A stretch of 31,887 nucleotides of DNA from Eubacterium sp. (GTDB lineage Bacteria; Bacillota; Clostridia; Oscillospirales; Acutalibacteraceae), in the NCBI GenBank assembly GCA_014465955.1, contig JACTVT010000021.1, positions 1 to 31,887 on the forward strand. Direction: 5' to 3'. Position numbers and translations under genes: made by a program. The notes beneath the pieces were generated by a model. That model was not told where the DNA came from. It made no database searches and worked only from the letters and a program-made list of their open reading frames with translations. The stretch's first letter is position 1. The number at the start of each line of letters is the position of its first letter. Shown one piece after another: positions 7,133 through 13,586 of the stretch.

Positions 7133-8614
7133 ATGAGCAACCCTTCTTACGATGTTGATGATATTTTAAACGAGGTAAGAAAAAGAAGAGAAGAGCAGGA
7201 AGCCGAAATTAAAGGCGCGGCAGATGAGAAAAAGACTTCAATGCCTGCCGAAAAACCGCATAATAACGGTAAAAATGCAGAAAATGCTTCCGTTGGTATA
7301 AAAAATGAACAGCCTGAAAAAAAAGAAAGGGTTCAGACAATTTTTGCTGAAAAAAAAGCAAATGATTCTGCCGAAGTGGATTTGTTTTCTTTATCGGACA
7401 GTTATGAAGACCCCGAACCGCTGAAAAAATCAAAGGCTGAAAAAGAAAAGGCAAAAAAGAAAAAGAAAAAATTGAATACCGCTGCAAGAGTGTGCATTGT
7501 TATTGCCGTGCTTGCAATTATTGCAGGCATTGCGGCAGTCGCAATTCATTACAACAATTTGCTTGACAACGCTACAAATACGCCTGACCCTGTTGTTTCC
7601 ACCGAGGAATGGCACGGTATGGACAACCTTGTTGAAGATTTTACTCCGATTACCGAGGATTCGGCGAAAAATATTTCGTCTTACAAGGATATGGTAAAGA
7701 AATGGTACTATAACGGTACGCCCGTCTCGTCTACTCACGTGCTTAATGTTCTGCTTATCGGCGAGGATACACGTGATGAAGAGGTTATTGATGAAGAAAC
7801 ACGTGCCGATTCCGCAATTATTGCCAGTGTGAATGTTGACACAGGCGAGATTATTCTTACTTCCATTCTGCGTGACGCTTATTGTTACTGGGAAACGGTT
7901 GAGGGCGACAAAAAAAGCGGAAAGTACGGTAAAATCAACGAATCTATGACGTCCGGCGGTATAGACTGCTATATCAGAACCGTTGAGCATATGTATAAAA
8001 TAAACATTGATAATTATGTAATCGTAAACTTCAGCAGTTTTGAAAATATTATAAACACGCTCGGCGGTGTTGATGTTGAGATGACGCAAAAAGAAATCAA
8101 TGAAATTAACAATCATCAGAAGCGTTACGACCACGTTCGAATTGACGGCGAGCCAGGACTGCTCCATTTAAGAGGCGATGAGGCAATTGCTTACTGCCGA
8201 ATCAGAAAAATAGATTCCGACGGTGCCCGTGCAGACAGGCAGAAAACGGTTCTTCTTCAGTTGTTCAAAAAAGCAAAAGAGTCTTCAAGCATTAAGGTTG
8301 TAGAGGTTGTAAGCGAACTTCTGCCGTATGTTAAGACAGGTTTTTCAAAGAAAGAGATTATTTCGATTGCAAAATATGCACTTTCACACGGCTGGCTTCA
8401 GTATCAGACTCAGACTTATACTATTCCGAATGATGAGGGGCTTACCGATGCCGAGGGCAAGGCTATCAAAGGCTGTGTTGGCGGAACATTCTACGGTGCG
8501 TGGATCTGGAAAGTGGATTTTCCGCTTTATTCGCAGATTACGCAGCAGCGCATTTACGGCAAAACAAACATAACGCTTGCCGAAAACCGCCCGAAGTTTG
8601 ATAAATTAAAGTAA
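7133..8614 (+). CDS. LytR-CpsA-Psr (LCP) family cell-wall ligase
   Basis: LCP proteins transfer undecaprenyl-linked anionic polymers or other glycans to peptidoglycan outside the membrane. This one has 493 residues: a long charged cytoplasmic N-terminus (1-115) ending in a run of lysines, one membrane helix (about 117-139), then the LCP domain (about 200-375). Family hallmarks are LNVLLIGEDTRDE (204-216), TRADSAII (223-230), TSILRDAY (243-250), NTLGGVDVEM (308-317) and the arginine-rich YCRIRKIDSDGARADRQ (354-370). The N-terminal extension is longer than in many LCP proteins. A GAGGG site precedes the ATG and a clean promoter lies upstream. The surface-glycan genes after 25000 may make a substrate, but that link is inference. 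Confidence 0.93.
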   Translation: MSNPSYDVDDILNEVRKRREEQEAEIKGAADEKKTSMPAEKPHNNGKNAENASVGIKNEQPEKKERVQTIFAEKKANDSAEVDLFSLSDSYEDPEPLKKSKAEKEKAKKKKKKLNTAARVCIVIAVLAIIAGIAAVAIHYNNLLDNATNTPDPVVSTEEWHGMDNLVEDFTPITEDSAKNISSYKDMVKKWYYNGTPVSSTHVLNVLLIGEDTRDEEVIDEETRADSAIIASVNVDTGEIILTSILRDAYCYWETVEGDKKSGKYGKINESMTSGGIDCYIRTVEHMYKINIDNYVIVNFSSFENIINTLGGVDVEMTQKEINEINNHQKRYDHVRIDGEPGLLHLRGDEAIAYCRIRKIDSDGARADRQKTVLLQLFKKAKESSSIKVVEVVSELLPYVKTGFSKKEIISIAKYALSHGWLQYQTQTYTIPNDEGLTDAEGKAIKGCVGGTFYGAWIWKVDFPLYSQITQQRIYGKTNITLAENRPKFDKLK

Positions 8615-8622
8615 AAATGTTT

Positions 8623-8755
8623 CGGGCAATTCGTGAATTGCCCCTACGGTGTTACATTTAAGTTTTTTGTAGGGGAGGAAGATTCCCCCGTACTACGGGG
8701 GAAATGTCACGCAGTGACAAAGGGGGACGGCTGTGTACCAGTCCGTGCCCTCCCG
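8623..8755. repeat. Head-to-head REP pair with nested module
   Basis: An inverted unit CGGGCAATTCG...CCCCTAC (8623-8647) and a forward expanded unit beginning GTAGGGGAGG and ending GTGCCCTCCCG (8669-8755) flank a spacer TTACATTTAAGTTTTTT. The second unit holds an extra module, GATTCCCCC...GGGGGAAATGTCAC then GTGACAAAGGGGGAC. The same composite recurs at 27831-27917. It fills most of the gap before mgtC. Confidence 0.85.
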
Positions 8756-8783
8756 TTAATTTTTAAAGATAGAAGGTCTTAAA

Positions 8784-9500
8784 ATGCCTGCAATTACAAC
8801 AATTCCTGGATTTTTAATCAGAATGATGATTGCAATTCTGCTTGGTGCACTTATCGGCACGGAGCGTCAGTTGACAAAACATTACACCGGAATTATAACA
8901 ACAATTATTGTTTGCGTGGGCAGTTTTGCTTTTGCAAGTTTTGCCTTTCTTGTAGGAGATGCGAACAGTGATGTTACAAGAATCGCCGCACAGATTGTTT
9001 CGGGCATTGGTTTTCTCGGTGCAGGCGTTATTCTGAGTGACGGCACAAAGGTTAAAGGCATAAATACTGCCGCCACTGTGTGGGCATCTGCTGCAGTCGG
9101 CATACTGTGCTGTATTGATAAAATATGGTTCGCCGTTGCCGTTGCCCTTGCTATTCTGATAACACACCTTGTTCTTCACCCTGTTACTGAATATATAGAT
9201 AAAAAACAGCGTTATGATAAAAAGAAAAGTCAGAAGGCAGAAGAAACCTTTTACAGAATTTCAATTATATGTGATGAAGACCATGCACCCGAAATCAAGG
9301 AAAAACTGATTAAAAAAATCAGAGAAACAGAAAATGTTCTGCTTCGTAAACTTCAGACGGGCGGTCAGACAGACGGCAATGTTAAGGTTAAGGCGGATAT
9401 TTCAACAAAAGCAAAAGACAATGAACTTGTTGAAAGCCTTATAGTTTATCTCGGCACGAATAATGATATAATATCGGCAGGCTGGAAAAACAGCGATTGA
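8784..9500 (+). CDS. MgtC/SapB family membrane protein
   Basis: This 238-residue protein has four or more membrane helices in its first half (about 8-27, 31-53, 61-83 and 91-126) and a soluble C-terminal domain (about 145-238). The motifs LLGALIGTERQLTKH, AAQIVSGIGFLGAGVI and NTAATVWASAAVGI are the conserved core of the MgtC family. Members affect magnesium homeostasis and, in pathogens, survival in macrophages; the ligand in a gut-type anaerobe is unknown. The C-terminal domain is of the ACT-like kind seen in longer MgtC proteins (inferred from length and position). The stop TGA lies within the first bases of a family P palindrome, and the leader is a REP pair. Confidence 0.92.
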   Translation: MPAITTIPGFLIRMMIAILLGALIGTERQLTKHYTGIITTIIVCVGSFAFASFAFLVGDANSDVTRIAAQIVSGIGFLGAGVILSDGTKVKGINTAATVWASAAVGILCCIDKIWFAVAVALAILITHLVLHPVTEYIDKKQRYDKKKSQKAEETFYRISIICDEDHAPEIKEKLIKKIRETENVLLRKLQTGGQTDGNVKVKADISTKAKDNELVESLIVYLGTNNDIISAGWKNSD

Positions 9501-9622
9501 TTGTGTCTTTTTCCTCATAGCGTCGTTATAGTCTGAAATTTATTCAGTCACATATACACGATATGCTCCCGTCGACGAAATTTTCCCTCTGTCTTGTCTA
9601 ATGAAAAAATCCACTAATCAAT
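9496..9622 (+). repeat. Stop-codon palindrome, family P copy A
   Basis: The copy starts GATTGATTGTGTCTTTTTCC, overlapping the mgtC stop, and ends CCACTAATCAA. The outer arms ATTGATT/AATCAAT pair. Its left half is almost identical to copy B, but its right half has diverged so the inner stem is weaker. Confidence 0.8.
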
Positions 9623-9657
9623 TAAATTTTTTGTTATATTGCATTGTCGGCAAATAA

Positions 9658-9879
9658 CGGGCAGGCGCAGAGACCTGCCCCTACTGTAGGGGAGGTTATT
9701 CCCCTGTTAGGAGACTCCCCTAATAGGGGAGATGCCACGCAGTGGCAGAGGGGTCTGCCGTCTGCGGCTGAGCAAAAATGTCTGCGTAAGCAGACAAAAG
9801 GGTCTGCCGAATTGCAAATTCTCCGTGCCCTCCCGTAAAATTAAACAAACCATTTTTGGAGGGTCTCCGTGCCCTCCCG
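9658..9879. repeat. REP cluster with nested modules
   Basis: An inverted unit CGGGCAGGCG...CCCCTAC (9658-9684) abuts an expanded forward unit (9686-9835) that opens GTAGGGGAGG and closes CCGTGCCCTCCCG. Inside it are hairpins of the TTCCCC...GGGGAGATGCCACGC type and GTCTGCGTAAGCAGAC. A headless forward unit follows (9858-9879). An AT-rich tail AATATAATCAAATAAACCGA (9881-9900) follows, with relatives at 4322 and 15737. No gene is supported in 9501-9969; short open frames here are repeat sequence. Confidence 0.8.
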
Positions 9880-9937
9880 AAATATAATCAAATAAACCGA
9901 AATTATTCATTTTTCATTATTCATTATTCATTAAACA

Positions 9938-9968
9938 AAAAACGCCTCGGATTTCCAAGGCGTTTATT
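9938..9968 (-). terminator. Intrinsic terminator of the histidine phosphatase gene
   Basis: On the minus strand AACGCCTTGG and CCGAGGCGTT pair around a short loop and are followed by TTTTTTG. The hairpin starts within a few bases of the stop codon at 9970. Confidence 0.85.
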
Positions 9969-9969
9969 T

Positions 9970-10596
9970 TTATTGGTTTTGAAGCGACTGCGGCGCTGTG
10001 TCCACAACCTCCAATTTATTTGCCTGCGACCAAAGCGACGGCGTGATTCTGAGTTTAAAGCCGTAGCCTGCGTCCATCTGCCAGTGTGCCATCGGTGCTT
10101 CGGGCAGACCGTAGCAGGAAAGAATTGTCATCAGCACGCCTGCGTGACCTACGATTGCCGCCTCGGTTGTGCCTGTTTTGAGCAGACCTTCAACAATTTT
10201 TTCAAATGCTGAGCAAACACGTTGAATGAATTCTGCATTGCTTTCACCGTATGGCGGACGTGCGTGCATATCTCCTCTTATCCAGTTCAGAAAATCCTCA
10301 TTATTTTCAAGGTCTTTTGCCGTGCACTCTTCAAATTCACCGAAATTATATTCAATCAGGTCACTAATCACAAGCGGATTATTTTGCGGGAACATAATGT
10401 TTGCCGAATCAATGCACCTTTTGAGCGGACTTGAAAACACAGCCGAAACAGTCGGATAATGGTGCTTCGCCTTTATGCTTTTAAGTTTCGATATACTATC
10501 TGTAGTGAGCGGATAGTCTGTATGCCCAATATACTGTGCGTTTAGATTTCCTTTTGTCATTCCGTGACGAAATAAATAGATTGTGTAACTTTTCAT
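9970..10596 (-). CDS. Histidine phosphatase family protein (phosphoglycerate mutase-like)
   Basis: This 208-residue protein belongs to the branch-1 histidine phosphatases. The catalytic RHG lies at residues 9-11 in YLFRHGMTKGN; the second histidine lies in AIVGHAGVL (about residue 150) and a conserved Glu region in EFEECTAKDLEN. Cofactor-independent substrates in this family range from 3-phosphoglycerate to alpha-ribazole phosphate, and the sequence alone does not choose among them. At 208 residues it is shorter than dPGM enzymes (about 230-250) and closer to CobC/PhoE-like members. The motif CGGAG lies upstream of the ATG. It is one of only three minus-strand genes here and has its own terminator. 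Confidence 0.88.
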   Translation of the reverse strand: MKSYTIYLFRHGMTKGNLNAQYIGHTDYPLTTDSISKLKSIKAKHHYPTVSAVFSSPLKRCIDSANIMFPQNNPLVISDLIEYNFGEFEECTAKDLENNEDFLNWIRGDMHARPPYGESNAEFIQRVCSAFEKIVEGLLKTGTTEAAIVGHAGVLMTILSCYGLPEAPMAHWQMDAGYGFKLRITPSLWSQANKLEVVDTAPQSLQNQ

Positions 10597-10643
10597 TTTT
10601 TTATCTCCGTTTTTAAGCCAAAAATTACAAAATGTTTACAAAG

Positions 10644-10683
10644 AGTAAAAGCACTTTACTTTTGTTATAATGTCCTGTATAAT
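10644..10683 (+). promoter_or_regulatory. Putative promoter and operator of the XRE gene
   Basis: TTTACT (10655-10660) and TATAAT (10678-10683) are 17 bases apart. The -35 box forms the right half of an imperfect palindrome AGTAAAAGCACTTTACT (10644-10660), a plausible operator for autoregulation. If used, the leader would be about 180 bases and would contain the REP pair. Confidence 0.45.
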
Positions 10684-10713
10684 ACAGTTTGTATAATAAA
10701 TGTTGCGTTAAGG

Positions 10714-10809
10714 CGGGTCGATGTGGTCATCGACCCCTACAAAGTTTATATAACGTTTTGTAGGGTGCGGCGTCCTCGACGCACCGTTTTGGGCGGATAA
10801 TATCCGCCC
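10714..10809. repeat. Head-to-head REP pair plus GGGCGGATA palindrome
   Basis: An inverted unit CGGGTCGATG...CATCGACCCCTAC (10714-10740) faces a forward unit GTAGGGTGCGGCG...CGACGCACCG (10760-10786). A palindrome GGGCGGATA-ATATCCGCCC follows at 10791-10809. Stems differ in sequence yet stay paired. Confidence 0.85.
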
Positions 10810-10872
10810 GTTATTATTGTTTAAAATGCGTTATTGCAAATATTCTCTATCGTGTTGAAAAGGTAGTTTATT

Positions 10873-11487
10873 ATGAGTGAAAAAGTAAGTAAAAGTACAA
10901 AATTTGCCGAAATTCTTTGCAGATTAAGAAAGGAACGAGGCTGTTCACAGAAAAAGGCGGCAGGCGATCTCGGCATCAGCCAGGCGCTTTTAAGCCATTA
11001 TGAAAAAGGAATCCGTGAATGCGGTCTTGATTTTGTTATAAAATGCAGTGAATACTATGGCGTTACAACCGATTATCTGCTCGGCGTTTCAAACAGCAGA
11101 TACGGTATGGACGAGAATTACTTTGCAAAATATTCTGCCAACGATAACGGCGAGTCGCTTGCAAATCTTACGCAGGCAACAAAAATGATGATTGACACAG
11201 CCGTTGCATCTGCCTCTGACGTTACCGAATATCTTAATGATTATTACACGCTCTGCATTTACCGCGGTGCGCTTACGCTTGCCAAGGCAGGCGTTCTTCC
11301 TGCCGAAATGTTCAGGCTGGACAGCACACTCGGTCACGAACTTGCCTCTGCGGCGATTGCCGTGCTTGACGCCCGTTTCGCCTTTATTGAAGACAAATCA
11401 CGCACAGGCACAGAGGATCTTAACAACACTGCCCTGCATCTTCTTATTGAACAGGCGGAAGAGTATATAATGAACAACTTTATCTGA
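10873..11487 (+). CDS. XRE-family helix-turn-helix regulator
   Basis: This 204-residue protein has a Cro/CI-type HTH in residues about 13-70 (LRKERGCSQKKAAGDLGISQ, then ALLSHYEKGIRECGLDFVIK). Its second half (about 90-204) is helix-rich with no motif I recognise; it could serve in dimerisation or ligand sensing. The N-terminal MSEKVSKSTKFAEILCRLRKE is typical of clostridial XRE regulators. No prophage or toxin-antitoxin partner sits beside it, so its target is unknown; a palindrome overlapping its likely promoter hints at self-control. The ATG at 10873 follows AAAAGGTAG. Its stop codon TGA is the first three bases of family P copy B. Confidence 0.88.
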   Translation: MSEKVSKSTKFAEILCRLRKERGCSQKKAAGDLGISQALLSHYEKGIRECGLDFVIKCSEYYGVTTDYLLGVSNSRYGMDENYFAKYSANDNGESLANLTQATKMMIDTAVASASDVTEYLNDYYTLCIYRGALTLAKAGVLPAEMFRLDSTLGHELASAAIAVLDARFAFIEDKSRTGTEDLNNTALHLLIEQAEEYIMNNFI

Positions 11488-11608
11488 TTGTGTCTTTTTC
11501 CTCATAGCGTCGTTATAGTCTGAAATTTATTCAGTCACATATACCAGATATGCTCCTTAGAATAAATTTCAGCCAAAGCCTAGCTATGAGAAAAAATCCA
11601 ATAATCAA
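11485..11608 (+). repeat. Stop-codon palindrome, family P copy B
   Basis: This is the best-paired copy. The arms CTCATAGC/GCTATGAG and CTGAAATTTATTC/GAATAAATTTCAG can form one long interrupted hairpin, and the outer TGATT/AATCA ends pair. It begins with the TGA of the XRE gene. Confidence 0.85.
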
Positions 11609-11617
11609 TAATAATAA

Positions 11618-11754
11618 CGGGCAGGCGTAGAGACCTGCCCCCTACAGAGTTATATTTAAGTTTTTCGTAGGGTGCGGCGGTCTCACCTGTCGGCTCGGTC
11701 GGTGCTTCTGCTTCGCAGAGGTGTCCACCGGACACCCGCACCCTCGACGCACCG
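11618..11754. repeat. Head-to-head REP pair with expanded second unit
   Basis: An inverted unit CGGGCAGGCG...CCCCCTAC (11618-11645) and a spacer AGAGTTATATTTAAGTTTTTC precede an expanded unit GTAGGGTGCGGCG...CGACGCACCG (11667-11754). About 60 bases are inserted in its loop; they are nearly identical to 4210-4299 and contain the hairpin GGTGTCCACCGGACACC. Confidence 0.85.
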
Positions 11755-11760
11755 TTTATT

Positions 11761-12465
11761 TTACAGTTTCAATTGCTCATTTTTACTTTCAATATACTTC
11801 ATTATAATTGCCGTTGATTTTTCAGCGGCAATTTTTTTGAACTGAGGGTAATCAATCTGTGCATTTTCGTCTCCCCCGTCGCTGATTGAGCGCAGCACGC
11901 TAAACGGAACATTGTTTGCTTTGCAGACGTGACCGATTGCGCCGCCCTCCATTTCACCGCAGATTGCGCCGAAGTTTTCTTTTATCATCGTTTTGAGATT
12001 ATCGTCTGCAATAAACGTATCGCCGCTGGCAATAATTCCGCGGTGAATTTTTTCGCCTGAATTTATGGCAATTCTTGCAAGTGAGTCGCTGATATTTTTG
12101 TCTGTTTTCACACGAATCATATTCAGCCCGTTTATAAAGCCCCTTGGCTCGCCGAGCGCAGTAATATCAATATCATACTGCACCACGGAATCGGCAATGA
12201 CGATATTTTTTATAACAACATTGTCGGCAAGCGAGCAGCCCACGCCGACGTTTATGATTTCATCAATATCAAAATTATCTATCATAGCCTGCGTGCACAG
12301 CGCCGCATTCACCTTGCCGGGTGCGCACACCGCCGCCGCAACCATAACGCCGTTTATATAGCCGCAGGTGAATTCCACGCCTGCCAGCGTTGATTTTGCA
12401 GGTGTTTCAATTTTTGATTTTATGGAATTTATTTCGATGTCCATTGCGCCGATAATACCTAACAT
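11761..12465 (-). CDS. mtnN: 5'-methylthioadenosine/S-adenosylhomocysteine nucleosidase
   Basis: This 234-residue enzyme cleaves the glycosidic bond of MTA, SAH and 5'-deoxyadenosine to recycle adenine and sulfur. It opens MLGIIGAMDIEINSI, so the general acid Glu is at position 11. The substrate-binding Glu lies in GEMEGGAIGHV (Glu173) and the catalytic Asp in RSISDGGDEN (Asp196). All three family residues are therefore present. The nucleosidase core INVGVGCSLA (71-80) is also as expected. Length agrees with the family (about 230). It has GAGG upstream of the ATG, lies between repeats on the minus strand and forms no operon. Confidence 0.94.
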   Translation of the reverse strand: MLGIIGAMDIEINSIKSKIETPAKSTLAGVEFTCGYINGVMVAAAVCAPGKVNAALCTQAMIDNFDIDEIINVGVGCSLADNVVIKNIVIADSVVQYDIDITALGEPRGFINGLNMIRVKTDKNISDSLARIAINSGEKIHRGIIASGDTFIADDNLKTMIKENFGAICGEMEGGAIGHVCKANNVPFSVLRSISDGGDENAQIDYPQFKKIAAEKSTAIIMKYIESKNEQLKL

Positions 12466-12482
12466 ATGAATTCCTCATTTTA

Positions 12483-12601
12483 CGGGAGGGCACGGAGACC
12501 CTCCCCTACAAAATAATTCTAATTACGGGAGGGCACGGAGACTCTCCCCTACAAAATAATTCTAAGTTTGCTCTGTAGGGGCAGGTCTCTGTGCCTGCCC
12601 G
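12483..12601. repeat. Three REP units, two in tandem
   Basis: Two inverted units (12483-12509 and 12526-12552) are direct copies with a 43-base period; the unit and its tail AAAATAATTCTAA are repeated together. A forward unit GTAGGGGCAGG...CCTGCCCG (12575-12601) faces them. The remaining 250 bases to rpmH are AT-rich and hold its promoter. Confidence 0.85.
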
Positions 12602-12706
12602 AATTATTATAAATTACGTTCTTGTGACTGAAAAATTCTTCACCACAACATATGGTATTATTATAATATATAATTGTTAAAATTACAAGATTTATTAAAC
12701 TTTTTA

Positions 12707-12736
12707 TTGACAATGGGTGCTTTATTATATTATACT
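12707..12736 (+). promoter_or_regulatory. SigA-type promoter of the rpmH operon
   Basis: TTGACA (12707-12712) and TATACT (12731-12736) are 18 bases apart. The leader to rpmH is about 115 bases and includes a small hairpin CTGCAC...GTGCAG (12791-12808). Confidence 0.75.
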
Positions 12737-12748
12737 ATTATGCGTTAA

Positions 12749-12757
12749 TGTGGATAA
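12749..12757 (-). promoter_or_regulatory. Perfect DnaA box in the rpmH leader
   Basis: TGTGGATAA is the complement of the consensus TTATCCACA. It lies just after the rpmH promoter and beside an AT-rich tract (12640-12745). In many bacteria the rpmH upstream region is part of oriC. I found no cluster of further boxes, so a working origin is not shown. Confidence 0.5.
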
Positions 12758-12859
12758 TTGCAGTTAAAGCAATTTTTACACGTATTTTGCCTGCACTATA
12801 CCGTGCAGAGAATATAAAGATTAAGACCAGTTTAGTCTGTGAAAGGTAGTGAATTATTA

Positions 12860-12994
12860 ATGAAAAGAACATTTCAGCCAAAGAAGAGACACGCAAAGAT
12901 GGAGCACGGCTTCAGAAAGAGAATGTCAACAAGAAACGGCAGAAAAGTATTGGCTCGCCGCCGTGCTAAGGGCAGAAAGCAGCTTTCTTACTAA
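12860..12994 (+). CDS. rpmH: 50S ribosomal protein L34
   Basis: This 44-residue protein is the universally conserved L34: it begins MKRTFQPKKRHAKMEHGFRK and ends GRKVLARRRAKGRKQLSY, matching family length and arginine/lysine content. It sits on 23S rRNA in the large subunit. The ATG follows GAAAGGTAG. It leads the rpmH-rnpA-yidD-yidC-jag operon, the usual bacterial order. The common variant at residues 12-14 (here AKM in place of SKT) is within normal clostridial variation as far as I know. Confidence 0.97.
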   Translation: MKRTFQPKKRHAKMEHGFRKRMSTRNGRKVLARRRAKGRKQLSY

Positions 12995-13006
12995 GAAGGG
13001 ATTAGT

Positions 13007-13336
13007 GTGAAAAACTCCTTAAAAGAAAACAAAGATTTCCGCAGGCTTTACTACCGCGGAAAAAGCGAGGCGTCGCCCGTTCTGGTTACCTATGTTATGA
13101 AAAACCGTCTTGGGTTTACAAGAGTCGGCATAACAAGCGGTAAAAAAATCGGCAATGCCGTAAAAAGGAACAGGGCAAGGCGTGTTATAAGAGCGGCTTT
13201 TGCTCAGTGTGAGGACAGGCTTTCGGGCAGTTTTGACATTGTTTTTGTTGCAAGAACGAAAACAACAGAGGTGAAAATGCAGAGAGTTCTGGCTGATATG
13301 GAAGCACATCTCAGCAAAATGGGGGTTATAAAATGA
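13007..13336 (+). CDS. rnpA: Ribonuclease P protein component
   Basis: This 109-residue basic protein binds the RNase P RNA and helps mature tRNA 5' ends. The diagnostic RNR motif lies in GNAVKRNRARRVIRAAF (about 49-65), and the N-terminus LKENKDFRRLYYRGK is typical. The start is GTG, 12 bases after the rpmH stop, with AGAAGGG upstream. It overlaps yidD by 4 bases (ATGA), which indicates translational coupling. Confidence 0.96.
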   Translation: MKNSLKENKDFRRLYYRGKSEASPVLVTYVMKNRLGFTRVGITSGKKIGNAVKRNRARRVIRAAFAQCEDRLSGSFDIVFVARTKTTEVKMQRVLADMEAHLSKMGVIK

Positions 13337-13566
13337 AAAATCCTCTGAAAAAACTGATTTTGTTTTTGATTCGCACATATCAGGTAACGCTCAGCCCCCG
13401 CTTTTCGGGCGGTGCGTGCAGATTTACGCCAACCTGCTCACAGTATGCAGTGGAAGCAATTGAAACGCACGGGCTGATTAAAGGCAGTGCCCTCGCCTTT
13501 TGGAGAATTTTAAGGTGCAACCCTTTTTGCAAGGGCGGTTACGATCCCGTTCCGCCGAAAAAATAA
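13333..13566 (+). CDS. yidD: Membrane protein insertion efficiency factor YidD
   Basis: This 77-residue protein has an amphipathic N-terminal helix and four cysteines (29, 35, 62 and 66) in the family pattern GGACRFTPTCSQYA and RCNPFCKGGYDPVP. It is thought to help YidC insert membrane proteins. It overlaps rnpA by 4 bases and precedes yidC by 20, as in most bacteria. Confidence 0.95.
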   Translation: MKNPLKKLILFLIRTYQVTLSPRFSGGACRFTPTCSQYAVEAIETHGLIKGSALAFWRILRCNPFCKGGYDPVPPKK

Positions 13567-13586
13567 AAATCTAAGGATAACAAATA

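Noticed and set aside
7430..8167. Open frame of 245 codons on the minus strand inside the LCP gene
   Set aside because: It lies antisense to a well-supported gene, has no family motifs and reads as a lysine/asparagine codon shadow.
9644..9910. Short open frames on both strands between mgtC and the histidine phosphatase
   Set aside because: Their translations (for example GGHGDPP and EGLRALP) are REP sequence; the repeats lack stops in most frames.
13019..13378. Minus-strand open frame over rnpA
   Set aside because: It is a shadow of rnpA, which has the RNR motif and operon context.
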